Source: Linyphia triangularis (lineage: Eukaryota; Arthropoda; Arachnida; Araneae; Linyphiidae). Taken from it: 64,000 nucleotides of DNA. Positions 47,601 through 57,900 of the stretch are shown one piece after another. The position numbers and the translations under genes are program-made. The number at the start of each line of letters is the position of its first letter. Within the stretch, counting starts at the first letter, position 1. The stretch lies in assembly GCA_963978545.1 (NCBI GenBank), contig OZ021730.1, positions 12,531,796 to 12,595,795 of the forward strand, written 5' to 3'. Below the pieces are notes generated by a model. It was given only the letters and a program-made list of their open reading frames with translations. It did no database searches and was not told the DNA's origin.

Positions 47601-47723
47601 ACTGTACTTGCATTCTTACGCAGGGAGGAAAAAGAAAACGTTGTTCCGGGAAACGGTGTGGGAGTGGCTGCATCGGCCGCGCCGCCAGGCGAGCTGCCTT
47701 CTCCCGAGCCCTTGGCCCCCTAA
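44625..47723 (+). pseudogene. toti-like capsid (major coat protein) region, broken
   Basis: Long frames follow each other with little or no missing sequence: to 44924 (frame as the 2A), 44939-45727 (frame shifted by one), 45640-46406 (first frame again) and 46434-47723 (same frame after one TGA at 46404). The first 50 residues after the shift are Pro/Gly/Asp-rich. The rest is a large globular protein of about 850 residues without known enzymatic motifs, as expected for a totivirus-type coat protein. I recognise it by position between 2A and polymerase, not by sequence identity. Base composition is clearly less AT-rich than the flanks. Confidence 0.68.
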
Positions 47724-49160
47724 ATGTCCCTGAATCATCTCACGCCATACACCAGAGCTACATTGTGATAGCAGCTATTGCCAAAGAAAAAACGTTTTAC
47801 AGTACTCTAAGGGCACTATACACCAAGGGTTCTGTCAACGATTGTGATATTTTCGTCCATCTCCTCCACCTGTCTAACGCACAGTCTTTCGGTCTGCTTG
47901 CAGATGAAGATTGTGCCGCTCTGAGCCAGGCGGAGCTGCTCGTCCTTTCTCCTGACTGTATTCTACAACAGAGGGAAACATCGGTCTTCGACTTCATAAC
48001 GGACTTTTTGAATGTAGATACAATCGAAGCACCTTGGCCTTTTATACCTCCTGCCCCGCGATGCTTAACTGGTTTGATACCGTTGACCATGATGCGCTCT
48101 GGAGGGCTATTTTCCCGCCGCGCACTAAAGCGGACCTAGGCATTCGCAATATTAGATTTGATGACATACTTGATGCTTACGGGATTGCAGGTTTGACTGA
48201 CTTGTTCTGGACAATTGTTTCGAGTCTGCCTGGTAAAAGTTACATTTGTGCACTTAACATCGTGGTATACGCATTTCTGGCGCCCGATTCTTGGTGGCAC
48301 ACCTTGTCCAAAACTAACATCTTCTTAACACCGGAAACAGAGATGAGGGATCGTCTGAAAGAAATGTCCGACGCACTTAAGAAAAGAGATTTTGCAGAAA
48401 GCCGACGAATTGTGTCCCAGTTCATCGAAAACCATGACTTGTTTGGGGCTCTGTTACCGCCTGTTGAGGGATGGAATCCGGCCGAGCAGACAAAGGCGTT
48501 AGCCACGGGTCTGCCTCGAAAACACGGCTTGGACGACACTGGAGTCTATGGCCCTAATTTATTCGACCGTGTGGCGCATAAACATCTCTACACACCCAAG
48601 GAGCCACGTGAAAATAGGTATGTTGCTAACACTCTGGAACGTTTCATAGAGGATGGAGGCTGGGAGCGTAGTGGCACCTCAAGCATCGGTAGGGTGGAGT
48701 GGAAGACTGCGTCTGGAGAGACCGGTCACTTTAAAGCCCGTAAGAATCATGTGTTGGATCTGTATACACCTAGGGAGCTGAGGGACTTGGCTTTGAGTAG
48801 TGATCACACGACCAATGTTGCTCTGATCAAAAGTGAACTGGCCAAGATACGAATTGCAGTGTCTAGTCCACTGCTTCTCTACTTGATTGAAAGTTGGATC
48901 CTACATCTTGGAGATTCTTTTTACCTGGGTTGGCCGGGTTCCACACTAGAGGAAACACCGAACGAGGAATATCTGCGAAATTTGCGTACTTTTGACTATA
49001 TGAGATTGGGTCGTTTTACACTTCCCTACGATTTCGCCAATTTTGATCATCAGATTTCAACCACCGAAGTGCTCACCATAACAAAGATATGCCAGGAAGC
49101 CGCTGTCGCCGGCTGTCATCTACCAGAAGCCCACGTTGCTTCGGAAATTGCACAGAGAAG
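47546..49160 (+). pseudogene. toti-like RNA-dependent RNA polymerase, N-terminal part
   Basis: The frame opens at 47546, overlaps the capsid frame by 178 nt in the -1 frame, and runs to 48139. After a frameshift near 48050 it continues at 48034-49160. Polymerase features are SELAKIRIAVSS (pre-motif A KxExxKxR pattern, about 48828-48870) and LPYDFANFDHQIST (motif A, about 49021-49060). The copy ends some 25 residues after motif A, so motif B and the GDD motif are absent. GGAAAAA at 47627-47633 is correctly phased as a slippery heptamer. The last codons before 49176 read into the flanking repeat and are not viral. Confidence 0.78.
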
Positions 49161-49174
49161 TACAAAGGTAAGGT
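49161..49174. repeat. 14-bp direct repeat, right flank of the viral insertion
   Basis: tacaaaggtaaggt is identical to 44377-44390. It looks like a target-site duplication. Its length fits LINE-type target-primed insertion better than LTR integrase, which makes 4-6 bp. Confidence 0.75.
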
Positions 49175-49329
49175 AATTAAATTAAAATAGAAGCAGTAAT
49201 TATCTTTTTTTATTACCTTTCTTTTTTTATTGTGTGATTGTCATTATTTACAGTAGTTATTCGTAAATTTACTTCCACCAGCAACCACAATATTATGAAA
49301 TACATTCTTTTATTTATTCAATTGCAGAA

Positions 49330-51250
49330 TTGAATTTTCAGTCTAAACTGAACTGAGTGTTGAAGAAGCTTTGGCACTTCTAGTGCCGATGTCTGATGAA
49401 GAATTCAAAGAGGCAGATATTCACATGTCCGCCTTCTCAAGAAAATGATTTAACGGATGAAGATAGCATACCAAAAGATTCTGTAGAAGTTGAGAAGGTT
49501 GTCTGGCCAGCAGTTACGTGCGTCAGTTTCTGTTACTATCAAAAGGATAATACAAGGAAAAGAGTATATTGGTGACATTGGATTGTCGTCATCAACTGAC
49601 AGTGAAACAGAACAGCCTCCTCCAAGTAAGCGTGTGAAGAAAACAAAGATGAACCCAGATAAAAGAAATTGGGTCAATGCAAATCTACCAAGTAGAATTC
49701 AAAATTCCGAATTTATCGTGGAAAGTGACGCCAGGATATTTGAAAATGAGCTTGTCCCCAGTGTCTTTGTTTTAACAATTTATTCAGATGAAATGTTAGA
49801 TTTCAGAGTCTTCCAAAGTATTTTGTATGCTTAAAACAGGGCAATACAAGGTTTAGTTTGACACACAACGAACTTCATCAATTTATTGCCATTCTTTTAC
49901 CCAGTGAGATACGCTTCCTTACCCCAACAACGACTTTATTGGTTTCCTTCATTTGATGTTCAAAATTCTGCAATGAGTAGAAACAGATTTGAACAGACAA
50001 TGCAGTACTTGCATTTGACAAATAACGATTATCTAAATAAGGAAGACAAATATGCAAAAGTGAGACCATTGTTTTTTGTATGTTGAATGAAAAAATGCTT
50101 TTTGTATCAACCTTGTGAGCAATAACTTTCAGTTGATGAAAGCATGATACCACGCAATAGTAGGCACAGCTGCAAACTGTTTATTTGAAGAAAGCCTATT
50201 GATTTTGGGTATAAAGTTTGGTGCCTAACTACTAAATTAATAAAGATTCTCTAAATAAGGAAGGCTAATACAAAAAAGTGAACCATTGTTTTTGGTATGT
50301 TAAATGAAAAATCCCTTTTGTATCAACCCTGTGAGCAATATTTAGTGCATTTTGAGCCTTACCAGAGCATAAGAACTGTAAACAAAATTGAAAACCTACG
50401 TATGGGAGCTTTGGTAAATGTTGGTATCATTTCTCAACAACCAGAACATTCCAATATTGATCTCTACTGCGATAACTCCATTATGTCTCCAGCACTAATT
50501 GATAACCTATCAAAGAAGGAGACAATATCACAGGAACAGTTCGTCAAAACCTAACAGAAGTGTCCATTAGAAAGCACTATCTTTAAAAAAAATTGTCAAT
50601 ACAAGGTAATTTTGAGTACACATTTGATGAACAAGAAAGCAATATATTGCTTGTTAAATGGAATGACCAAAACATCGTGACTTTTGCCTCAAATGTTAAT
50701 GGAGTTTAACATTTGAGGTGAAGGACAAACGATGGTCTAACTAGTGAAAAAAAAATGTGGAAATTGATCAACCCAACATGATTACCCATTATAGTCAGTG
50801 CAAGGGAGGAACTGACAGAATAGGCCAAAATATGCCATGTTACAGCTGTTCTATCTCTTTGAAGAAATGGTGATTTCTTAATATTTGAACTTGAGGCAAC
50901 TATGCAAAATGTATGGCTTCTATATCATCTTTACCCTTCCAATCAATCCAACTTACTGTCTTTGCTGCCTTTCCGAAGAAAAATAAGTTTGGCATATTTC
51001 CAAATATACAGCAATGAGAGAAGGGCAAAACCAGGACAACTAATACCTACACACAATAAAAAAAAGCTCCAAAATGTCTAATGAAGTAAGGTATGATGGA
51101 GAAAACCATCTTGTAATTGTTAATAAAACTCAGGTGCGTTATGCACACTGTGGCAAAAAAGTATATAGGAAACGCATGGTTGGGTTATATAATAAATGTT
51201 TTAAAGATTTCTACAAAAACCTCAATATAAAAGTAAACCAAGTCTGATTG
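49330..51250 (+). pseudogene. piggyBac transposase relic, family 2 copy 1
   Basis: Pieces in order: an acidic N-terminus (49440-49835) with LSSSTDSETEQPPPSKRVKK, then AMSRNRFEQTMQYLHLTNND (49970-50035) and DKYAKVRPLF. LYCDNSIMSPALIDNLSKKE (50462-50520, second catalytic region, Asp kept) follows, then LLVKWNDQNIVTFASNVNGV, a degenerate CKGGTDRIGQN (third Asp region, 50797-50830) and a Cys-poor end near 51240. It is related to 55225-56100 and distinct from the piggyBac at 28775. Many stops are present. Confidence 0.75.
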
Positions 51251-52397
51251 CACCTACGCACATCAGAAGGGCCCCTGGCGGCGAGGCTTTGTATATAATC
51301 ACGAATTCACAAGATATAAATGAGATGCTTATATGACTTAAAACTAGTGTTGGTTTTAATACAGTTAGAAATTACACATGGTCCGTCAAGGATTCGATTA
51401 CGCGAAATTACCAAGTTATATTAGTGTTTCAAGTTATCCAAGTTTTGATGTGTCAAGCTTTACGAATTATTGAGAATTTCGCAGCCGCGAGTTTCTGCCT
51501 AATCCTATAATAAAATCACTAATTTAATTGTTTTATAGATATTTTTGTTAACTAATATAATTCATGTATTTCTATATAAATCATTTTGATTGAATTAAAA
51601 AGATAGGATTTTTATCATTCATATGCTTGATAAAGCTTTTTTTATATATATATATAAATTAAAAATGATATTTCTTACCATAAAAACTTATACTACATTA
51701 AACATTAACTACATTAAACTACATAAAACTTATTCACACATTAATATGTTTCTCTTGCTTAAAAACTAACTTTTGACAAAAAAAATAAAATAATAATAAT
51801 AATTCCCTAATGATACATCCAAGCAGAGTCAATATCACCACCCAAAAAGGAAAACTACATACCCATTTGGGACTAGCGTCCTTTTTTAGGAACGTTTGTT
51901 TATTCAGTAAAATTTTTAAAAATTGGTTTTTCCCCTGTTAATTGCAACCTTTAACCGACACATGTAACTATTTACAACCAGTAAACAATTTTTTCTTCTT
52001 TTTGGAAAAAAAATATTGAGGATTAATTGGTTAACAAGGTTTGCAATAATTGGAATCCAATAGCACACTAACCGTGTATAGAGTTACTTTTCATCTGGGC
52101 TGGAATTCTATTCCTAACTATGCAATAACTATTTCATTTTTTAAACTAATAGGGAAATTAGTTTAAGGGAATTGGTAAAATTGGAGAGTACAAGGGCAAA
52201 ACATATCTAGATTTCAAAGAACAGTCTAAAATTTAAACAGGGAAAGTACTGAAAGTCTTTCAAAGAGAACTGTCCACAATTGTGTATTGAAATGGAGGGA
52301 GGGAGGAAGCCATAGCTTTTCTCCATCAAGCCACCTGACCAGTCTTTCAAAAGGCATCATGCCTACTAATCTTTGAAGACCTTAAAGGAAAGATTAC
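51251..52397. other. RRM1 intron, no gene; piggyBac-end-like motif
   Basis: AT-rich with no coding motif. CCCATTTGGGACTAGCGTCC (about 51860-51880) resembles the GGGGAC motifs at the ends of the piggyBac at 28775-31300 and may be an orphan element end. Confidence 0.4.
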
Positions 52398-52560
52398 CTT
52401 GATAGCTGTGGATGAGGTGTTCCAGAATTGAAAAGGGTTGGAGATGCATGAGTGAACCATCCCTCAGACATCAAGAGGTAGGTCTCAATAGCAGCACCAA
52501 GGTCATCGCTGTGTATACCCACAGATACTCGCATCAGCATGTGCTGCGGTCTCTCCACAA
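52398..52560 (-). CDS. RRM1: ribonucleotide reductase large subunit, exon 1 of 9 visible
   Basis: This is the first visible exon in transcription order. It encodes [40 protein letters not shown] and [13 protein letters not shown] plus two bases of the Ser codon completed at 34345. RRM1 reduces ribonucleoside diphosphates to deoxyribonucleotides in the cytosol together with the radical-bearing small subunit. This exon starts near residue 175 of a protein of about 790. The acceptor is CCCTCTAG before 52560 and the donor is AG|GTAATC after 52398. Exons for the ATP-cone and first 170 residues were not found to the right, so they lie beyond 64000 or were missed. Confidence 0.97.
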
Positions 52561-53235
52561 CTAGAGGGGGAAAGGAGGCAAACATTAAGGTTAGCTGAAT
52601 GAGGTTTATGGCACAAAGGAAACATATAAACCATACTGCAACAGAAGTTCATTGGAATTAAGGAATAAAAGAAGAATAAAAAATACTTTTATCACAATAG
52701 GTGCATATGGGGAGACCTTCTGTCAATAGAAAATCAACGTAAGTATAGGATGCTTAGTTTAGTCAAAGAGCCAATTTTAATTACTTGAAATTATCAGTTT
52801 TCTCAAAATGGTCTTAAAGGCCCATTGAGAAAACAATATTTTTATGTTTTTACAATGTTTCAAGAATATGCACTAAGTGTATGTAAAAAGTATCAACCCA
52901 TTTGGTAATTAAAAGTAAAAAAAGTCAGAATATTATTTATGTGGGAACCAACGGTCATTCTCCCCTCTCATAGTAGCAACGCCCTCTAGCGAGAAGGAAC
53001 AGAAGCACTCAATAACTCTTAAACTCACACTTCCTGTAGATCTGCCGCGTACAATACATGTACACATTAAGCTCTGTCAATATGATTACTTAATAAACAA
53101 AGAGACCCAATTCCCTGTCTCGTTACTTTCTCCCTACCGGTACACCCATCTCCACATTTATTAAATGCTTAGTGAAAGAGCTTTTTGTAGATCTAACAGT
53201 TGGCTTTCGAAGTTAGTACAAATGCAAGAATTTAC
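52561..53235. other. RRM1 upstream intron, no other feature
   Basis: No coding motif or repeat is recognised. I looked for the preceding conserved RRM1 block (YFGFKTLERSYL) on the minus strand up to 64000 and did not find it. Confidence 0.4.
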
Positions 53236-53890
53236 TAATCTACAGTTGAATCTCGATTATTTTATTTGAAACTCTTAACCGGGACATGTTTAACAGACGT
53301 TGGTTTCCTAAAGTTTTTTTTTTAAATAAACAAAATCACTTTAAAGTCACATGCGATAGCAGCAATTCCTATTACAGGAAATGATGACATGCCGATATCA
53401 TATCTCTCTTTCCTATTCCGCCTACTGTCAGAAATTCCATTGTATTGTCTCCCTTGGCCAAAAATTCCATTCATCTCCAAAATCATCTGGGTTTTTTTAT
53501 TGGCTTCTTTCTGTGCGATTCGGAAGTGTTCGCTTTGTCAAAATGTAGAACATTAATGCCATGGAGCCCACTAAAGGAAAATGCATTTTTAACAGAGGAA
53601 TAGAAGTTTCAAATTGTGAACAGAATTGAAGCAGGTGGGTCTTGAACCAAATTGTCAAAAGAATTTGGTTTTTGAATATCGGGGATATGAGAAGCGATTC
53701 TGAAAAACATGAAGATGGTGTATGCCATGGGTCTATTTGAAAGGGCCAAGAAGCTGCTTGTGTCTTTTGTGGAGTTATGAACTTGTCAAATCCATCAACT
53801 CGTTTTGTCTTTATAACAAAATATTGTTATTATCAACAAAAGCAGTAAGTTTGTAATGAATCACTGAGTAAAGCAAGAGAGGCCTGGTCC
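53236..53890 (+). pseudogene. Tigger/pogo 5' part (CENP-B-like DNA-binding region) relic
   Basis: CAGTTGAATCTCGATTAT at 53243 looks like the terminal repeat of a Tigger-type element. From about 53560, mixed frames read EPTKGKCIFN, NRIEAGGS, KLSKEFGF, then MVYAMGLFERAKKLLVSFVE, matching the N-terminal helix-turn-helix region of CENP-B-like transposases. It is frameshifted several times and cut off near 53890 by a LINE leader. Confidence 0.55.
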
Positions 53891-53929
53891 AGGAAGTAAG
53901 CGCTTCAATTCTTGCAGAACTGGGGACTG

Positions 53930-55200
53930 TGGTGATCAGCAACCGGGCGGGTTGGCAGATAGCCAGCCTCTTGCGTTAGGCTTTGTACTGACGCTTGAGG
54001 TCCTCTTCGGAGGCCGGACCACTCCCTCCCAATCCCAAGGTGTCATGTGGTCCGTGCCAAAGGGATGAATGGTGCTTGGATATAGCATCTCTAACGGAGC
54101 CGCTGAGCGACCCTCAGTGTCCCTGCCTTGTACCAGTATAGCGGGGCCATGCTGGTATCGACTTTCTTCCCAGCAGTACTTTTGGCCATATATGGACTCA
54201 AAAACAATCAAAAACCGCCATGGGAGGACCTTCGAGTTCCATGTCCGACAGGAGTGAACAACCAGAGGCTAACCTTACTTCAGTTGTTCTCACCCGACAT
54301 AGAGCAAGCAGTGTCTTCTTCGGAAGCTCTGGCTGGCCGAAAATCTTTCGATATTTCATCCGTAACTAGTGGCTTGGTATCTGACAACGACTCACTAAAT
54401 TCGGTAAGCACTCTAAAGGAGTTTAATCCTTTAGGTAGCCCCCAGTACCCTCGTAAACATTAATGTCAAACGACATAGTGGGGCGCAGAAAAAGAAATTG
54501 AGGAAGGTTCAAGAAGCTGCTTCAAGAAAACAAGACACCCAGGGTCAGTGCATCCAGGAACAGCAAGCTTAACTATTAAGACCGCTCCTTCCAAAAAGAA
54601 GGTCAGGGAGGATGCACAGTGGTCCGCAGCTACAAACAAGCTGCGGCCACAGACATCCATCTACAAGGTGCTGTGGAACGCAAGGATAAGGCAACTCTCA
54701 CGGATCCGCAGCATCAAAATTTCATGGATGCAATGGGAAAAGCAATCCTGGATCTCCCAGATGATGCACCCATGCCAACCTTTCGCAGCACGAGAGTAAG
54801 AGGCCAATACCTCGTCATCTCTGCTGTGGATGAGGTAAGTAGGGACTGGCTCTTTTCCCTAGTTCCCCAGTTAAAATTATGGGACATCTCCCTACGGGCT
54901 TTTCCTGCCAGCGAGCTGCCAAAGTTATTTAAGGCAGTTGCCTGGCTTCCTAGACAGGAGCACAGACCTGAAATGGCTCTAAAACTACTTCAGAGATATG
55001 ACAAAGGTCTGGAAGCCACCAAACGGAGAATCCTCAATGCCAAGCAGGAGAAGAACAGCAGGCAATTGTCGAAGCCAGGCAATTGCCTGGCTTTCTGGAC
55101 ATGAGCACAGACCCAAAATGGATCTGAAACTACTTCAGAGATAGGACAAAGGTCTGGAAGCCACCAAATGAAGAATCCTCAATGCCAAGTAGGAGAAGAA
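53930..55200 (+). pseudogene. LINE leader and DUF4780-containing ORF1 fragment
   Basis: A GC-rich leader (53930-54250) is followed by frames 54128-54463 and 54619-55104. The latter reads TRVRGQYLVISAVDEVSRDW, LFSLVPQLKLWDISLRAFPA and SELPKLFKAVAWLP, the DUF4780 domain found in arthropod retroelement ORF1 proteins. The end of the domain (WLPRQEHRPEMALKLLQRYD, then GLEATKRRILNAKQEKN) is repeated imperfectly at 55075-55205, so a tandem duplication of about 120 bp is present. ORF2 does not follow. Confidence 0.65.
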
Positions 55201-55224
55201 CAGCCTGTGGATCATAGTACAGTA

Positions 55225-56320
55225 ACGAATGTAGATGGTTTAGGAATGGAGGGTTCAGTGGTTATGGATTTAATTTCAGAACTACCTGAGAATTTGCCTT
55301 ACGATGTGTATTTCAATAATTTTTTTTAATAGCCCAGCACTTTTAGACCATTTGTCTAAGAAAGGTATTGGTGGAACTGGTACTATTTGTCAAAATCGAA
55401 CAGAAGATTGTACTCTTGAAGGTGTAAATTCCTTCAAGAAAAGAAATCAAGGTTTGTTTGAATATCACCTGGATGAAAAAGAAAAGATTATTTTAGTAAG
55501 GTAGAATGACAATAGCTTAGTAACAATAAGATCCACTGTACATGGAGTAAATCCAATACAAAAAGCAAAAAGATGGTCAAATGTAGCAAAAAAAATTATT
55601 GATGTGGATCAACCAAATGTAATTGTGTAATACAATCGATGTATGGGAAGTACAGATCGAATGGATCAAAATCTCAACAGCTACCGTTGCTCAATTCCTT
55701 CTAATAAATGGTGCAGGCCATTATTTGTTTTCGGATTGGAAAGTTCCATTCAAAATGCTGGGCAAATTTATAGAAAGTGTCCTTCATCAAGCTAACATCC
55801 ACTTGATCTCTTAAATTTTCGAAGGGAAATTTCTCTTGCATATTTCAAGCTAAACACTTTAACACCTGGTCCAGCTAAGAATCCAGGAAACCGTAAAAAA
55901 TTCAAGGTATTAGATTCCATTAAATATGATGGTCTTCATCATTTCATTATTATAAAAACTCAAGTTAGATGTGCGAACTGTGGAATGAAGGTCATGAGAA
56001 AGTGCAGTAAATACATGGTTGGATTGTGCGAAAAATATTTTAAAGAATTCAACTTGAAAAAATGAAAAATTATAAATTTCTTTTAAATTCAAAACTGAAA
56101 TAATATAAGTATATTACCAGTGTTTTGATTGTAAGGATATATAACCAGTTTTAGTTCTTAAAAATTGAATTTAAAAAATTCAAATGAGTGTTTTTTTTTA
56201 TTATTTGCAATATTGTTTGTTATTACATCACACAAGTATAGCTCCTAAGAAGGTACTATGTGATTAATTGCAGAAGAAAAAACCTGTATCCTTTTGCGCA
56301 TAGGGTTCCAAAATTGGGAC
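55225..56320 (+). pseudogene. piggyBac transposase relic, family 2 copy 2
   Basis: Ordered pieces: ELPENLPYDVYFNNF with SPALLDHLSKKGIGGTGTIC (second catalytic region, Asp replaced by Asn in FNNFF), FEYHLDEKEKIILVR, RWSNVAKKIIDVDQPNV, MGSTDRMDQNLNSYRC (third region MGxxDxxDQN) and a C-terminal QVRCANCGMKVMRKCSKYMV zinc-binding tail. It is better preserved than copy 1 at 49330-51250. TAGGGTTCCAAAATTGGGAC near 56301-56320 resembles a piggyBac end, directly before the unassigned ORF. Confidence 0.8.
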
Positions 56321-56333
56321 ATTTAAATTTTTA

Positions 56334-57611
56334 ATGGTATCTGTGTATTCAGCTGAACTCATAGAGGCCTGCATGAGGAGAGCTGCTCCGCAAGCTCACC
56401 AGGTTTTAGCTCTGTCGACCAAATTTTTGGCAGTCACAAGAGCATTTATGACGGGCAACAACCAACATCTACAAGTACTAAAGAATAACTATGACTCTTA
56501 CAAGCCAGTTGGCTCTAAAATCAAAAGCTCAGAGGAACTCACAGTGTACCACAGAGCATGCTCAGACAATAGGGTTGCAATTAACAAATGGGCTGACGCA
56601 TTCCCAATCCAGACTGGAAGAGTCACGGCGGAACTGACCCCCAAAATATATTTAGCAGACATAAACGAAATGGTTGCTAATATGCTCAAAAAACGAGCAT
56701 ATAGATTGGAAGGGGCAGTCGCTAGTCCGCACGTGGCTCTCCTTGATAGGACATTCTCTTTGCAAGGCCTGCCGGAATTTCCATTCTCTCCCATGCAGAG
56801 AAAAAAAGGTGCTGGTCTGTCTGGCGGTCATTCTGGAGAAGTTTGGGACGATAATCTGAAGCCCTTATTATTGACCACTGCCATCATGAGCCAGAGGCAA
56901 ACGGGGAGAGAAAGTCGAATTGAAACTAGAATGAATGAATTATTACCTGTTCTGCAAGCAAAAAATAGTCCCAACGCGTATGAATCTGAGCTACTTAAAG
57001 CATTTGAGATAACAGCACACGAATTGGCCAATGGCTATATGGATGAACAGAATGATGGGGCCTACATGTCCCAGTATGCAAATATCGACGTACTATTCAA
57101 TACTTTTTTCCTCTTGTTTGGCCAGGCAAGATTGACCATTTCTGTTTTTCTTAAGTTGCAGCCTACAATTTATTTGATATGCTCGAGACTTCGTTCCACA
57201 AAAGTTATACTTCGAATGCTACAACAGTTTTCTACACGAACAGGAGTGACCGCATTGACAGGTTTACGATCACAAAGCACTGAGATCTATCTGCCTCCCC
57301 GAAGGCTATTCGACATAGCAAGCATTATTTGTCCAGCTAACTTGAAGGACATTGTAGGAACCATAGGAACCCCCGCCATTTCACCTAGATATATTACCAA
57401 CTACCACACAATCGATCAGTATTTATTGGGGTTTCTTGTTAGATTATATAAAATCGAGTAGCGTAAGACACGGTTAGAGGCTGTGGCCTTTATAGATGAA
57501 ATCTCCCAGGCTGAACACTACTTCCATCAGTCTCTTTTAGGCCGACTTCATCATTTTCCTAATACACACCAGATAACTGGAAACGCCTTACAGGTTCGAA
57601 TAATTCAATAA
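56334..57611 (+). CDS. long unassigned ORF, virus-like or domesticated
   Basis: A 375-codon open frame (56334-57461) continues in the same frame for another 49 codons after one TAG, to a TAA at 57609. It is clearly less AT-rich than its surroundings, like the viral block at 44391-49160. I see no enzymatic motif, signal peptide or convincing membrane segment except a hydrophobic stretch (VLFNTFFLLFGQARLTISVF, near 57090-57150). The rest is mainly helical and basic/polar. It could be the C-terminal polymerase part of the toti-like virus, a capsid or nucleoprotein of another RNA virus, or an unknown element gene. aataaaa and a run of ten A follow at 57608-57640, which could mark a retrotransposed mRNA end. 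Confidence 0.45.
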
Positions 57612-57639
57612 AACCTGGGGCAACAAAAAAAAAATGCAA

Positions 57640-57900
57640 CACAGTTTTCTGTGAGGATTTAATTTTTCTTTATTATTTTTTATATTTTGATTTTACATAT
57701 AATCCTTTTCTTCTTTTTTATTATTATTTTATATTATCCACTATATAATCTCATTTACTTTATATACCTGTTTAGAATATAAATCAATTGCAAGTCAAGA
57801 AAATCCCGGCCCTATCTTACAAATCTGACTCTCAACCTTATATTCTTCGCTATTTGAATACCTAAGGCAAACACAACAAAACAGAGAAAGCACCTCAAAA
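57640..57900. other. AT-rich spacer, no gene
   Basis: T-rich DNA between the unassigned ORF and the LINE 5' region. No feature is recognised. Confidence 0.4.

Larger units (their letters stand above)
44391..49160 (+). mobile_element. endogenous toti-like (artivirus-type) dsRNA virus copy
   Basis: A GC-richer block of 4.77 kb carries, in viral order, the end of a dsRNA-binding-like domain, a 2A peptide, a capsid region and the N-terminal part of an RNA-dependent RNA polymerase. It is flanked by the 14-bp direct repeat tacaaaggtaaggt at 44377-44390 and 49161-49174. Both ends are truncated: it starts inside the first ORF and stops just after polymerase motif A. Breaks are frameshifts near 44870, 45650 and 48050 and an in-frame TGA at 46404. 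It is in the plus orientation, antisense to RRM1. The plan fits IMNV-like viruses. Assignment below family level is not possible here. Confidence 0.82.

Noticed and set aside
49161..49176. Splice donor (AAG|GTAAGG) making the viral polymerase part of a spliced host gene
   Set aside because: The GTAAGG belongs to the 14-bp flanking repeat that also occurs at 44377-44390, so it is target DNA. No acceptor with continuing frame was seen.
53936..54211. 91-codon minus-strand gene
   Set aside because: It lies in the GC-rich leader of the DUF4780 LINE fragment. The open frame is a result of base composition.
56334..57461. C-terminal half of the toti-like polymerase as a firm call
   Set aside because: The order and orientation would fit, but I see no GDD or motif B, the length after motif C would be unusually large, and 7 kb including a host exon lies between. 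It is left unassigned.
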